64,000 nucleotides of DNA from Afipia sp. 1NLS2 (GTDB taxonomy: Bacteria; Pseudomonadota; Alphaproteobacteria; Rhizobiales; Xanthobacteraceae). The DNA is taken from the NCBI RefSeq assembly GCF_000178995.1, contig NZ_ADVZ01000003.1, forward strand, positions 62,001-126,000. The letters are read 5' to 3'. This document shows positions 47,501-55,731 of this stretch, piece by piece; the stretch's first letter is position 1, and each line of letters begins with the position of its first letter. The translations under genes were made by a program, and so were the position numbers. The notes beneath the pieces are model-generated. The model was not told the origin of the DNA and made no database searches. It saw nothing but the letters and a program-made list of their open reading frames with translations.

Positions 47501-48089
47501 CGGCGGCGACGGCGAGCATCAGGCCGTGCTGGTGTTCGGTCGCATCGCTTTGCCGCGTGCCGAACAGCACGGCGAACAGCGCAAGCGCGATCGTGACGAA
47601 AATCGCGATGTCACCGGCGAAAGGCAGGCTCGCGACATCGTTGGGGCCGTTGAGAATGGTTTCGAGCGAGGAGGCGATCGCCTTCAATTGCAGGGCGATG
47701 TAGGGGACCGAGCCGATGATGGCGATGAAGGCGGCGGTGGCCGCGACCGCCTGGCTCTTGCCGTAGCGTGCGGCGATGAAGTCGGCGATCGAGGTGATGT
47801 GCTGGGATTTCGCAAGCCGGATCACTCGCAAGGTGATCGGCTTGCAGAACACCAGCATGATGATCGGGCCGATATAGATCGCCAGAAACTCGATGCTGGT
47901 GCGGGTCGCGAGGCCGATCGAGCCGAAGAAGGTCCAGGACGTGCAATAGATCGCAAGCGATAGCGGATAGATCAGGATGCCGGCGCGCGCCCGTTGCGCC
48001 GGGCTGAGGCGGTCGCCGTAGAACGCGATCGCGAACAGCAGGCCGATGTAGCCGAAGGCCGCTGCGATTACCGTGCTGTTTTCAAGCAT
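44514..48089 (-). CDS. Sodium/solute-symporter-domain hybrid histidine kinase (CrbS-like)
   Basis: A 1191-residue membrane sensor. Residues ~1-500 form a Na+/solute symporter (SSS) module with about 13 helices; a PAS-like domain follows at ~650-760, then a coiled coil, HisKA with H in A-A-A-S-H-D-I-L-Q-P-L-N at ~820, HATPase with N-L-I-S-N-A-I-K-Y-T-P and D-T-G-L-G-I-P, G-L-G-L-G-L-S, and a C-terminal receiver from ~1045 with phospho-Asp in L-L-V-D-Y-H-L-D. It may sense the solute it binds or moves. Related proteins (CrbS, MxtR) govern acetate use. Two regulator genes flank it, one tail to tail and one head to head. Confidence 0.9.
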   Translation of the reverse strand: MLENSTVIAAAFGYIGLLFAIAFYGDRLSPAQRARAGILIYPLSLAIYCTSWTFFGSIGLATRTSIEFLAIYIGPIIMLVFCKPITLRVIRLAKSQHITSIADFIAARYGKSQAVAATAAFIAIIGSVPYIALQLKAIASSLETILNGPNDVASLPFAGDIAIFVTIALALFAVLFGTRQSDATEHQHGLMLAVAAESIVKLVAFLAAGIFVTFIMMSPTELIQRAMKTPEAIRAIEHTPSIGNFLAMTLLSFFAILLLPRQFHVSVVENSSEAEVSRARWLFPLYLVAINIFVIPIALAGLVTFPFGAVDSDMFLLALPIEAGAHWMSIIVFVGGLSAATAMVIVECVALAIMLSNDIVMPLVLQADTTPRNGRADLGRLLLIVRRVAIVAIMTMAYFYYHALGNAQLAAIGLLSFAAVAQLAPAFFGGLIWRRGTAAGAIGGMVVGFVIWAYTLFLPSFIEVGPLGTQWLKEGLFGIAVLRPQHLFGSQMSPLIHGLLWSLTLNLLAYVALSFSKAQTSIERLQADLFVPSDLAPISPNFRRWRTTVTVQDLLTTVAQYLGHERANAEFEAFASANRITLDRNTSADFQLLSHAEHLIASSVGAASSRLVMSLLLRKRAVSAKAALKLLDDAHAALHFNREILQTALDHVRQGIAVFNRELQLICSNRQFGEMLDLPAHVAQIGIPLAEILEFIGDNPRNSTETREQHLRRRLNAYTTEGEPFLERLPGQNRVVEVRTNAMPGGGLVVTFSDITSSFEAAEALERANATLERRVRERTEELTRLNNELALAKTIADEANISKTRFLAAASHDILQPLNAARLYVTSLVERQSGGENARLVDNIDESLEAIEEILGALLDISRLDAGAMTPSISSFRMSDLMRSLQVEFMPMAREKNLELIFVSSTLAVKSDRVLLRRLLQNLISNAIKYTPTGKVLIGCRPRGAKLQISIHDTGLGIPQHKRGEIFKEFHRLDQGARIARGLGLGLSIVERIARVLEHHISITANKSGGSHFAVTLPVASGYNQVQVPTNGSVISSKTPMSGTTIVCVENDPAILDGMKTLLRGWDANVIASVDPKQACRAIASSNEPITGLLVDYHLDRGNGIAAIRDIRHKFGAHIPAILITADRSPPVREAARAYGIVVLNKPVKPATLRALLSQWRNQQMATSLSPAEAGATSQTEAEVQADGSF

Positions 48090-48231
48090 CCATCCGCTCC
48101 GAAGACGGCCTTCCTGCAGGCCCTCGAGGCCGCATCAAACCTTTTTTTGGGCATGACGGAAACATGTCGTTGCGCGCTTTGCGCGAGCAGGACGCCGAAG
48201 TGGCCGGATTTGTAAACCACCTCGAATCAGC

Positions 48232-48245
48232 CTATACTCGTATAG
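48232..48245. promoter_or_regulatory. 14-bp palindrome in the kinase/regulator promoter
   Basis: CTATAC-TC-GTATAG, a perfect dyad 33 bases before the FixJ-type regulator and 142 bases before the kinase gene, which diverges. It may be an autoregulatory site for one of the two response regulators, or simply overlap a -10 element. Confidence 0.45.
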
Positions 48246-48278
48246 ATTGTATTTTATAGATATGCTCGCCGGGGAATT

Positions 48279-48929
48279 ATGGGGCAAATCCATCCGTTTC
48301 CTGGAGATGCGTACGTTTTCATAGTGGATGACGACAAATCGGTTAGCGACGCCCTGGCTCTACTGCTTCGGCTGGAGGGGTTTGCAACCCAGAGTTTCAG
48401 CGATGGCCACGCGTTTCTGGAGGTGGTCCGGCTGAAACCGCCGGCCTGCGTGATCCTCGATCTGCAATTGCCGGGATATTCGGGTCTCGACGTGTTGCGG
48501 GATCTCGCCGAGATGCGTTTCGCCCCGCCCGTGATCGTGATTTCGGGGCACTCGGATATCCCGACCGCCGTGACTGCGATGAAGCGCGGCGCGCTCGACT
48601 TCATGGAGAAGCCTTTCGCCGCGAGCATGATGGCCGATCGGGTGCGCGAGGCGGTGCTGGCCTATCGCCGGTCTGCCGATGGGCCGATCCTGGGTCTTGG
48701 AGATTTTTCCGGACGCCATCTGCTGACGAGCCGGGAGCGTGAGGTGCTGGGGCAGGTCGCAAGCGGCGCGTCCAACAAGGAAGCGGGGCGGCGGCTTGGA
48801 ATTAGCCCGCGGACCATCGAGGTTCATCGCGCCCGCATCATGGCCAAGCTCGGTGCGAAGAACGCCGCCGACCTGATGCGCATCGTGCTGTCGAAGGAAA
48901 GACATCCGCCGCGCAGCATGGCGACGTGA
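48279..48929 (+). CDS. FixJ-type response regulator
   Basis: A 216-residue regulator: receiver with V-F-I-V-D-D-D-K-S-V, phospho-Asp in C-V-I-L-D-L-Q-L-P-G, the Thr/Ser switch in V-I-S-G-H-S-D and K-P-F, then a LuxR HTH (L-T-S-R-E-R-E-V-L-G-Q-V-A-S-G-A-S-N-K). It diverges from the SSS-kinase gene, so it is a likely second output of the same kinase. The FixJ type is common for oxygen or nutrient circuits in this group. Confidence 0.9.
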   Translation: MGQIHPFPGDAYVFIVDDDKSVSDALALLLRLEGFATQSFSDGHAFLEVVRLKPPACVILDLQLPGYSGLDVLRDLAEMRFAPPVIVISGHSDIPTAVTAMKRGALDFMEKPFAASMMADRVREAVLAYRRSADGPILGLGDFSGRHLLTSREREVLGQVASGASNKEAGRRLGISPRTIEVHRARIMAKLGAKNAADLMRIVLSKERHPPRSMAT

Positions 48930-48960
48930 CGGGCTCATATCGAGAAATGGATGTCCGCCG

Positions 48961-50187
48961 TTATTCGGCGGCGAGCGACTTCTCATTCAGCCGCAGGCCG
49001 AGCCGCTCCCAGACCGACACCATCGCCTCGGCGAGCTGATCGATCAGCGCGTCCTCGTGATAGGGCGAGGGCGTGATGCGCAGCCGCTCGGTACCTTTAG
49101 GCACGGTCGGGTAGTTGATCGGCTGGATGTAGATGCCGTGCTCTTCGAGCAGAAGGTCGCTGGCCTTCTTGCAGAGTTCAGGATCGCCCACGAAAACCGG
49201 CACGATATGCGTATCGCTCGACATCACCGGAATCCCGGCGGCGATCAGGATCGCCTTGACGCGGGCGGCGCGGTCCTGCTGGCGGGAGCGTTCCCATTGC
49301 GATGTCTTGAGGTGACGGATCGCGGCGGTCGCGGCCGAGCACACCGCCGGCGGCAATGCCGTGGTGAAAATGAAGCCCGGCGCATGTGAACGGATCGCAT
49401 CGATCACGTTGGTCTTGCCGGCGATGTAGCCGCCGAGGCAGCCAAACGCCTTTGCAAGCGTGCCTTCGAGAATGTCGATACGGTGCATGACGCCATCACG
49501 CTCGGCGATGCCGGCGCCGCGCGGACCGTACATACCGACCGCATGGACTTCATCGACATAGGTCATCGCGCCGTATTTCTCGGCGAGGTCGCAGGCCTTG
49601 CCGAGCGGGGCAATGTCGCCGTCCATCGAATAGAGGCTTTCGCATACGATCAGCGTCGGCCGTTCGCGATGGGTGCGAAGTAGCTCTTCGAGATGGGCCA
49701 TGTCGTTGTGGCGGAATACGATGCGCTCGCAGCCGGACTGACGGATGCCCTCGATCATGGAGTTGTGGTTGAGCGCGTCCGACAAAATCAGGCAGTTCGG
49801 AATGAGCTTGGCGAGCGTCGAGATGCCGGTCTGGTTCGACACGTAGCCGGAGGTGAACACCAGCGCGGCTTCCTTGCCGTGAAGATCGGCGAGTTCTTGC
49901 TCGAGCTGGATCAGGGAATGGTTGTTACCCGCGATATTGCGGGTGCCGCCTGCGCCGGTGCCGGTTCGGGTCGCGGTCTCGATCATGGCGCCGACCACCT
50001 TCGGGTGTTGGCCCATGCCGAGATAGTCGTTGGAGCACCACATCACGACGCTGCGCTCGCCCTTCGGGGTATGCCAGGTTGCGAGGGGGAACCGGCCGGC
50101 GATGCGCTCAAGGTCCGCGAACACACGATAGCGCCGTTCATCATGGAGACGGTTCAGGGCGCCGTCGAAGAACCTATTGTAATCCAT
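48961..50187 (-). CDS. hemA: 5-aminolevulinate synthase
   Basis: A 408-residue PLP enzyme that joins glycine and succinyl-CoA, the entry to heme in alphaproteobacteria (C4 pathway). It starts [29 protein letters not shown] and [11 protein letters not shown] are typical, and the PLP Lys is in G-T-L-A-K-A-F-G. The ATG at 50187 is used since the upstream frame (to 50316) is not conserved. It would feed heme to the cox genes in this window. Confidence 0.96.
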   Translation of the reverse strand: MDYNRFFDGALNRLHDERRYRVFADLERIAGRFPLATWHTPKGERSVVMWCSNDYLGMGQHPKVVGAMIETATRTGTGAGGTRNIAGNNHSLIQLEQELADLHGKEAALVFTSGYVSNQTGISTLAKLIPNCLILSDALNHNSMIEGIRQSGCERIVFRHNDMAHLEELLRTHRERPTLIVCESLYSMDGDIAPLGKACDLAEKYGAMTYVDEVHAVGMYGPRGAGIAERDGVMHRIDILEGTLAKAFGCLGGYIAGKTNVIDAIRSHAPGFIFTTALPPAVCSAATAAIRHLKTSQWERSRQQDRAARVKAILIAAGIPVMSSDTHIVPVFVGDPELCKKASDLLLEEHGIYIQPINYPTVPKGTERLRITPSPYHEDALIDQLAEAMVSVWERLGLRLNEKSLAAE

Positions 50188-50358
50188 ACCAAAAACCCCA
50201 CGGGAACCATGGACGAGAAAGCGTCCACGAGAGGGGCGGGCGTTCTCGAATGCCTTTTTAGAGTGTTTCCAGCTTCGGTGTCGAGAGTCGAATCGGGAAG
50301 CTGCACTGTCAGGCACGCAGACCGTGGCGGATCGCCGCGCCCGCCGCCTTGCGCGAAA

Positions 50359-51414
50359 TCAAATCGCGCGACTTGAGCCCGCGATTTGGTCCTTGGCTTG
50401 ATCCTTGGGCTGGCTGTCGGCCCGGACCTCGTCGAACCGGGATTTGATGCCAAGCCGGTCGAGCAGGGCGGCATCCTTGTCGGTCTGCGGGTTCTTGGTG
50501 GTCAAGAGCACGTCACCGATGAAGATCGAGTTGGCGCCTGCGAGGAAACACAGCGCCTGCATCTCGTCGGTCATGTACTGGCGGCCCGCGGAGAGCCGCA
50601 CCACGCTTTTCGGCATCATGATGCGCGCGACCGCGATCATCCGAACCATCTCGATCGGGTCTGGCGCGTTGGCGGTACCGTTGACGGGTACGCCCTTCAC
50701 TTCATTCCACAGGTTGATCGGCACGCTTTCCGGGTGTTCGGCGAGGTTCGCCAGCAGCATCAGCATGCCGAGGCGATCCTCGACCTGCTCGCCCATGCCG
50801 ACGATGCCGCCGCAGCACACTTTCAGCCCGGATTCGCGGGCGTGCGCCAGCGTTTCGATGCGATCCTGCATCGTGCGAGTGGTGATGATGTGGCCGTAAA
50901 ATTCCGGCGAGGTATCGACATTGTGGTTGTAGAAATCGAGGCCGGCGGCGCGCAGCCGGTCGGCCTGTTCGCGCGTCAGCATGCCGAGCGTGGCGCAGGT
51001 CTCGAGGCCAAGCGCCTTCACTTCGCTCACCATGTCGCAGACCTTGTCGAGATCCTTGTCCTTCGGGTTGCGCCAGGCCGCCGCCATGCAGAAACGGTTC
51101 GCGCCCGATTCCTTGGCGCGCTTCGCGGTGGCGATCACGTCGTCATGGTCCATCAGCTTGGTGGCCTTGACGTCGGTCTTATAGTGGGCGCTCTGCGAGC
51201 AGTAGCCGCAATCCTCCGGGCAGCCGCCGGTCTTGATGCTGAGCAGGCTCGCCGTCTCGACATGGTTGGGGTCGAAATTGGCGCGGTGGATGCTCTGCGC
51301 CTGAAACATCAGGTCGGCGAAAGGCAGATCGTACAGCGCCTGCGCTTCGTCGCGCGTCCAGTCATGGCGCGGCAGCACCGATCCTTTGACAACCGAAAAA
51401 GACGAGACGTTCAT
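50359..51414 (-). CDS. bioB: Biotin synthase
   Basis: A 351-residue radical-SAM enzyme that inserts sulfur into dethiobiotin. The [4Fe-4S] cysteines are C65, C69 and C72 in [25 protein letters not shown] and R-L-S-A-G-R are family marks. The tail (Q-P-K-D-Q-A-K-D-Q) is a short degenerate repeat. The start at 51414 gives M-N-V-S-S-F; the open frame to 51546 overlaps the LysR leader region. No other bio genes are near. Confidence 0.95.
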   Translation of the reverse strand: MNVSSFSVVKGSVLPRHDWTRDEAQALYDLPFADLMFQAQSIHRANFDPNHVETASLLSIKTGGCPEDCGYCSQSAHYKTDVKATKLMDHDDVIATAKRAKESGANRFCMAAAWRNPKDKDLDKVCDMVSEVKALGLETCATLGMLTREQADRLRAAGLDFYNHNVDTSPEFYGHIITTRTMQDRIETLAHARESGLKVCCGGIVGMGEQVEDRLGMLMLLANLAEHPESVPINLWNEVKGVPVNGTANAPDPIEMVRMIAVARIMMPKSVVRLSAGRQYMTDEMQALCFLAGANSIFIGDVLLTTKNPQTDKDAALLDRLGIKSRFDEVRADSQPKDQAKDQIAGSSRAI

Positions 51415-51553
51415 GGCCGATCCTGCGTGTCGCGGGCGCCTTCCGGTCACCCTGATCCCGACCAAGGGTGGACCATGCGGCTCGCGGGGTGTCAACACGC
51501 CGCAGGTCCGCAGGATGCTTGACGGGTCGCACGCCCGGCAGCACACACATGAT

Positions 51554-52426
51554 ATGGAGAGCCTGGACCGCCAGCTTCGTTATTTCGTCAGGATCGCGGA
51601 GACAAAATCGCTGTCGCGCGCGGCCGACGGTCTCGATCTGACCCAGTCGGCGATCAGCCGTCAGCTCGCCTCGCTGGAAGCGTATGTCGGTAATGCCCTG
51701 TTCGTCCGTACCGGCCGCGGCGTCGAACTGACCGATTGCGGCCGCAGGCTGCTGGCGGCGGCGAAACCTGCCTACGCCGCGATCGATGAGGCGCTGGAGG
51801 ACATCCGCGAGAGGGAGGGACTTTCGCGCGGGACCATCCGGGTCGCGACGGTGCATACGCTTAGTTACTATTTCACCGCCGATGTGCTGGCCCAATTCGT
51901 TGGCCGGCATGAGCAGGTTAATCTCTCGCTGATGGGCCGCAGTTCGCCGGACGTAGTCGCACTGGTGGAGAGCGGCCGGGCCGATCTGGGCTTTGTCTAT
52001 GATGTTGCGGTCAATTCCGCAGATCTCGCGGCGACTCCGCTGTTCGACGACGAGATGTGCCTGATCGCTCCGAAGTCGCACCGGCTCCCGGTGCCGGTCG
52101 ATTTGAACAAGGCGGATATCAAGCTGGTCGGCTTTCCGCCGCACTATGCGCTGCACAAGATGCTGCGTGCGGCGGTGAAGAAACCGCAGATCGTGGCGGA
52201 GGCGGAAACCGTCGATGCGATGTTGCAGCTTGTCGCCTCGGGCGTCGGCGCGTGCGTGCTGCCGTCGCGGATTCCGGACCGGGTGCTTGCAGAGCACGAT
52301 CTGGTGAAAACGGCAATCGCCAGCCCCGTGCTCAAGCGGCGCATCGTGGCCATCACGCGGACGGACCGCCCGTCCTCGCCGCTGGTGCAGGAATTGCTGC
52401 AACTCGCGACCGCAGCAGCGCATTAG
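51554..52426 (+). CDS. LysR family transcriptional regulator
   Basis: A 290-residue regulator. The N-terminal HTH is [27 protein letters not shown]; the C-terminal periplasmic-binding-like domain senses a small ligand ([11 protein letters not shown] then G-V-G-A-C-V-L-P). It diverges from bioB and points at the class II aldolase gene 100 bases downstream, its most likely target. The ATG at 51554 starts [11 protein letters not shown]. Confidence 0.88.
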   Translation: MESLDRQLRYFVRIAETKSLSRAADGLDLTQSAISRQLASLEAYVGNALFVRTGRGVELTDCGRRLLAAAKPAYAAIDEALEDIREREGLSRGTIRVATVHTLSYYFTADVLAQFVGRHEQVNLSLMGRSSPDVVALVESGRADLGFVYDVAVNSADLAATPLFDDEMCLIAPKSHRLPVPVDLNKADIKLVGFPPHYALHKMLRAAVKKPQIVAEAETVDAMLQLVASGVGACVLPSRIPDRVLAEHDLVKTAIASPVLKRRIVAITRTDRPSSPLVQELLQLATAAAH

Positions 52427-52500
52427 CCGACGCGCACCTCATCTCAGTTATGAGCGCCGCTTCATGGCCGCGCATCGCCCTTCCTTCGATACTCCGGAAA

Positions 52501-52516
52501 TCTTATTGGCGGAAAC
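52501..52516 (+). promoter_or_regulatory. Degenerate copy of the XRE-cupin operator motif
   Basis: Read on the minus strand, GTTTCC-GCCAA-TAAGA keeps the left half and the TAAGA core of the motif seen at 54395, with the five-base spacing of the site at 56472. It lies directly before the ribosome-binding site of the class II aldolase gene. Weak by itself; its position gives it weight. Confidence 0.35.
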
Positions 52517-52528
52517 AGGGAGGAACCC

Positions 52529-53320
52529 ATGAACGTGGATGTGAAGAGCTTGCGCGCCAAGGAATATTTCGACGACCGCGCGACAAAGGAAATGGCGGAG
52601 CACCTCAAAGGCACACAGCGCAGCCCCAAGGAAAAGCTCGCTTATGCCTGCCGCATTCTGGCGATGACCGAACAGGAAGCGGGCCTCGCGGGCCAGATCA
52701 GCCTGCGCTCGGAGCGGCCGGATGCCTACTGGACGCTTCGCTTCGGTCTTGGCTTCGATGAAGCCACGCCCGATGACTTCATCGAGGTCGACCGCGACCT
52801 GAACACGCTGACCGGCCACGGCATGCCCAATCCGGCGACCCGTTTTCACCTCTGGGTGTATGAGGCGCGGCCCGACGTGCAATCGATGATCCACACCCAC
52901 TCGCCTTGGGCGTCGGCTCTTGCGGCGGCGCGCCAGCCGCTGGTGATCTCGCAGATGGACATGACGCCGCTGCACGACGATTGCGCGTTCCTCGGAGACT
53001 GGCCGGGCGTGCCAATCGCCGATCAGGAAGGCGTGCTGATTTCCGAGGCTCTCGGCTCCAGGCGCGCCATCATCCTCGCCCATCATGGCTACCTCACCGC
53101 GGGCTGCTCGATCGAGGAAGCGACCTATCTGTCGGTCTATCTCGAGCGTGCCGCGCGGATGCAGATTCGTGCCCGTGTGTTTGGCCCGCTGACGCCGGTC
53201 GATCCTGTGCTCGCCAGGGAAGCGCACGACTATCTGCTGAAGCCGTCGATCGTGAACGCCACGTTCGATTACTGGTGCCGGCAGACGCACCACGCGAATC
53301 TGGCGCCGGTTGCGCGATAA
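52529..53320 (+). CDS. Class II aldolase/adducin family protein
   Basis: A 263-residue zinc-dependent aldolase or epimerase-like protein. Metal ligands are in M-I-H-T-H-S-P-W-A and I-I-L-A-H-H-G-Y-L-T, with a further catalytic-type Glu in S-I-E-E-A. It most resembles the adducin-head proteins found in catabolic clusters; the substrate is unknown. GGGAGG precedes the start. It sits behind a LysR gene and has a degenerate operator copy, tying it to the genes downstream. Confidence 0.85.
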   Translation: MNVDVKSLRAKEYFDDRATKEMAEHLKGTQRSPKEKLAYACRILAMTEQEAGLAGQISLRSERPDAYWTLRFGLGFDEATPDDFIEVDRDLNTLTGHGMPNPATRFHLWVYEARPDVQSMIHTHSPWASALAAARQPLVISQMDMTPLHDDCAFLGDWPGVPIADQEGVLISEALGSRRAIILAHHGYLTAGCSIEEATYLSVYLERAARMQIRARVFGPLTPVDPVLAREAHDYLLKPSIVNATFDYWCRQTHHANLAPVAR

Positions 53321-53344
53321 GACGCAAGAAGCGCGCGAGCGCTG

Positions 53345-54370
53345 CTACAGTTCGATCTCGACCCTGCTCATCGGGATGGTGGAGCACATCAACTGGCAGT
53401 GCTCGCGCGTTTTCGCCGAGGTCTCGCGAATTTTCATAACGTCGCCCGATGTCACCTTGCGCGCGCACATGCCGCACATTCCGGTGCGGCAGTTGAAAGG
53501 CGCGGTGATCCCGAGGCTTTCGGCGAATTCCAGCAGCGTGCCCTTCTCGGGCGTCCATGTCGCCGCGATGCCTGAGGTCGTGAACGTCACCGGTTGCGGA
53601 TGGAGCGTCGGCAATTCTTTTTCGTTGGCGATCTCCGCAGGCGGTGCGAGGGTTGCGCCCATCTCCTGTGTGTAGATATCGCGGCATGGGATGCCGTTGT
53701 CGCGCATTGCGGCTTCCGTTGCGGCGACGAATTCCCTCGGGCCGCAGATGTAGGCGTCGAACTCCTCGCGGGGAAAGAATTCCGCGCACTCGCCAAGGTC
53801 CATGTCGCCGTTGAGGTCGTATTCCTTGCCCGGCCGGTCGATCTGGCGCGGATTGCTGAACCAGACTTTCCAGACGCTGTTCGGCAGATCGGCTTTTAGC
53901 GATCCCAGTTTGCCTTTCAGGGCGAATGTCGAGCTGTTGAACGTCGCGTGCAGAAACACGGCCTGATGCCGTGATGCCCTCACGGCCAGTTCTTCCGCCA
54001 TCGCGGTGACGGCGGCTTCGCCGATGTCCTTGCTGAGAATGACGATGGGCCGGTCAAGCTCGGCGGTGAGATGAAACGATCCCTGCGGTCCGGTCGCGCG
54101 AATGAGGCCGCCTTTTTCCGCATGGTCGGTCCAGTAGGAGGCTGCTCTTGCGGCATCCGTCGCATCGGTGTGGACGACCGTGATGCGATAAATCTTCGGG
54201 TCGGGAGAAAAGGCGGACAACACATAAGGGCGCTCGCCGACGCCTGGAATATCGAAAGCGAGATGCTGCCCGGCTTGAAAGCGCTCCAGTGCGCCGTCCG
54301 AGATCAGGAATACGGAGATCGTGTTCGGTGTTTCTCTGACTTTACGGGCGATTTTGTACTGCCGTTGCAT
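53345..54370 (-). CDS. FAD/NAD(P) reductase with C-terminal 2Fe-2S ferredoxin (VanB/PDR type)
   Basis: A 341-residue electron-transfer protein. FAD-binding: R-P-Y-V-L-S-A-F-S; NAD-binding: I-V-I-L-S-K-D-I-G; plant-type ferredoxin cluster: C-R-T-G-M-C-G-M-C and a last Cys in H-C-Q-L-M-C-S. This order (FMN/FAD, NAD, ferredoxin) is that of reductase components of two-part oxygenases. No oxygenase gene lies in the window, so its partner may be encoded elsewhere or it reduces another substrate. It diverges from the XRE-cupin gene with an operator between. Confidence 0.88.
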   Translation of the reverse strand: MQRQYKIARKVRETPNTISVFLISDGALERFQAGQHLAFDIPGVGERPYVLSAFSPDPKIYRITVVHTDATDAARAASYWTDHAEKGGLIRATGPQGSFHLTAELDRPIVILSKDIGEAAVTAMAEELAVRASRHQAVFLHATFNSSTFALKGKLGSLKADLPNSVWKVWFSNPRQIDRPGKEYDLNGDMDLGECAEFFPREEFDAYICGPREFVAATEAAMRDNGIPCRDIYTQEMGATLAPPAEIANEKELPTLHPQPVTFTTSGIAATWTPEKGTLLEFAESLGITAPFNCRTGMCGMCARKVTSGDVMKIRETSAKTREHCQLMCSTIPMSRVEIEL

Positions 54371-54394
54371 GGTGTCGTCCCTAGGCTTCCCAAT

Positions 54395-54411
54395 GTTTCT
54401 TATCAGGAAAC
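54395..54411. promoter_or_regulatory. XRE-cupin operator candidate, site 1
   Basis: GTTTCTTATCAGGAAAC; as its complement GTTTCC-TGA-TAAGAAAC. It lies between the divergent reductase (start 54370) and XRE-cupin gene, 25 bases from the former, so it could control both. Confidence 0.65.
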
Positions 54412-54534
54412 TTGCGAAGGATCAAATATGGGACGGCTGGCAGTCTGCTATAGATGGGACTATCTATGGAAAACGGTTCCGACCAAGCCGGACTGTTGAT
54501 AATCAAGAGCTTCCGGCACAATAAACGATTCGAA

Positions 54535-55158
54535 ATGACAACAACCGACATCTTGGAAACCGGGTTTAAAGGCGAGCAGGAAATCGACACGCTTGGACGC
54601 CGGATCAGGCAACTGCGCAAGATGCAGGAGCGTACGCTGGATTCGCTGGCCCAGGAGGTCGGGCTCACCAAGGGTTATCTTTCCAAGGTCGAGACCGGCC
54701 GTCAGACGCCACCTCTCGGGACTCTCTCAAAACTCGCCAAGGCGCTCGGCACGGATCTCGCGGGGCTGGTTGAAAACGGAGCTGGTGAGCGCTCCGAGCC
54801 CGGGTATGAAGGTGTTTCCGTGGTGCGCGCCGATGAGCGGCGTAACGTCGTGCGCGGCGCTACGTCGTTCGGCTACGACTACCAGTCGCTGGTGCAGAGC
54901 GCCGCCGGCAAGCACATGTCGCCGTTTCTGTTCACCTTCCCCTCGCAGATCCTCAAGGAAGTGTTCTTCGAGCATGGCGGCGAGGAGATGATCTTCGTGC
55001 TCAGCGGCGTTGTGGAATTCGAGGTTGGCAACGAGACCTTCGAGTTGATGCCGGGCGATTGTATCTATTTCGATCCTCGCCAGAGGCATCGCGGGCGCGG
55101 CAAGTCCGGCGAGGCCAAGGCTCTCGTGGTGTTGTACGAGCCCAAAAACCGCAGCTAA
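54535..55158 (+). CDS. XRE-type regulator with C-terminal cupin domain
   Basis: A 207-residue protein (longer in-frame start at 54454 possible). The N-terminal HTH reads I-R-Q-L-R-K-M-Q-E-R-T-L-D-S-L-A-Q-E-V-G-L-T-K-G-Y-L-S-K-V-E-T-G-R; the C-terminal cupin has F-F-E-H-G-G-E-E-M-I-F-V-L-S-G and P-G-D-C-I-Y-F. Such regulators bind a small ligand in the cupin. Six sites of one palindrome lie around this gene and its neighbours, so it is the probable local regulator. The M-T-T-T-D-I-L-E start at 54535 is favoured. Confidence 0.87.
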   Translation: MTTTDILETGFKGEQEIDTLGRRIRQLRKMQERTLDSLAQEVGLTKGYLSKVETGRQTPPLGTLSKLAKALGTDLAGLVENGAGERSEPGYEGVSVVRADERRNVVRGATSFGYDYQSLVQSAAGKHMSPFLFTFPSQILKEVFFEHGGEEMIFVLSGVVEFEVGNETFELMPGDCIYFDPRQRHRGRGKSGEAKALVVLYEPKNRS

Positions 55159-55196
55159 TTCGCTCCCCCGGAAAACCGCGCGGGCCACCGGGCCGT

Positions 55197-55224
55197 AAAA
55201 AAGGGGCGCTGCGAGCAGCGCCCC
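55197..55224 (-). terminator. Intrinsic terminator of the cupin gene
   Basis: On the minus strand GGGGCGCTGC-TC-GCAGCGCCCC followed by six T. The XRE-cupin gene (plus) also ends just before it, but the T-run favours the minus direction. Confidence 0.85.
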
Positions 55225-55260
55225 GAGATCAAGGCTGGGGGAACGATCAGTCGCCTTGAA

Positions 55261-55665
55261 TCAGCTTGCGAGAGCGCCTTCCTTCTCGACGCCGAATCCC
55301 GCGGTCTCGCCGAACTTGTTCGGCTTGCGGTAGACGGCGAGAAGAATGCAGCCTTCGTCGCTCTTGGTCTCGTGATAGGAGCCGGGGTGGCGCCAGACGA
55401 AATTGCCCGCGCGGCAAATGCCGTCGTGATCGTAGAACGAACCTTCGAGCACATAGCTCTGCTCGAGTTCGGGATGCTGGTGGAAGGGCAGCGTGGTGCC
55501 CGGTTCCCACTTCAGCAGGCAGGTCAGTTCGCCGGTTTCCGGCTTTTCGTATAGCACCTTGATCTGGATGCCTTCGAACTGGGATGGCTTCCAGTCCATG
55601 TCGGTGACCTTCACATAGACCGAACCGCCCGGTGTGGGTTCTTTGGTGACGAAGCGTGGGTCCAT
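55261..55665 (-). CDS. ChrR-like single-domain cupin protein
   Basis: A 134-residue cupin. Metal ligands are H-Q-H-P-E-L-E in the first motif (P-F-H-Q-H-P-E-L-E-Q-S-Y-V-L-E-G) and H in H-P-G-S-Y-H-E-T in the second. It matches small ChrR-like or dihydroxyacetophenone-dioxygenase-like cupins; catalysis is likely but the substrate is unknown. It has its own terminator and an operator copy 26 bases before its start. Confidence 0.85.
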   Translation of the reverse strand: MDPRFVTKEPTPGGSVYVKVTDMDWKPSQFEGIQIKVLYEKPETGELTCLLKWEPGTTLPFHQHPELEQSYVLEGSFYDHDGICRAGNFVWRHPGSYHETKSDEGCILLAVYRKPNKFGETAGFGVEKEGALAS

Positions 55666-55690
55666 CGGGGTATCCTCCTTTGTTAAATAA

Positions 55691-55707
55691 GTATCCTATT
55701 AGGATAC
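55691..55707. promoter_or_regulatory. XRE-cupin operator candidate, site 2
   Basis: GTATCCTATTAGGATAC, a perfect 8-base dyad around a central T, 26 bases before the cupin gene start. It is preceded by TTAAATAA, as is site 3, so the flanking bases are conserved too. Confidence 0.7.
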
Positions 55708-55731
55708 AAACGAGAGAAGCTGTCAACTCAG

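Noticed and set aside
46824..47963. 379-residue plus-strand open frame inside the kinase gene
   Set aside because: Shadow of the SSS domain; Asp/Arg-rich and without any known domain.
50359..50400. Repeat-like Q-P-K-D-Q-A-K-D-Q tail of BioB as a DNA repeat element
   Set aside because: Two short similar codons runs only; explained by the coding sequence.
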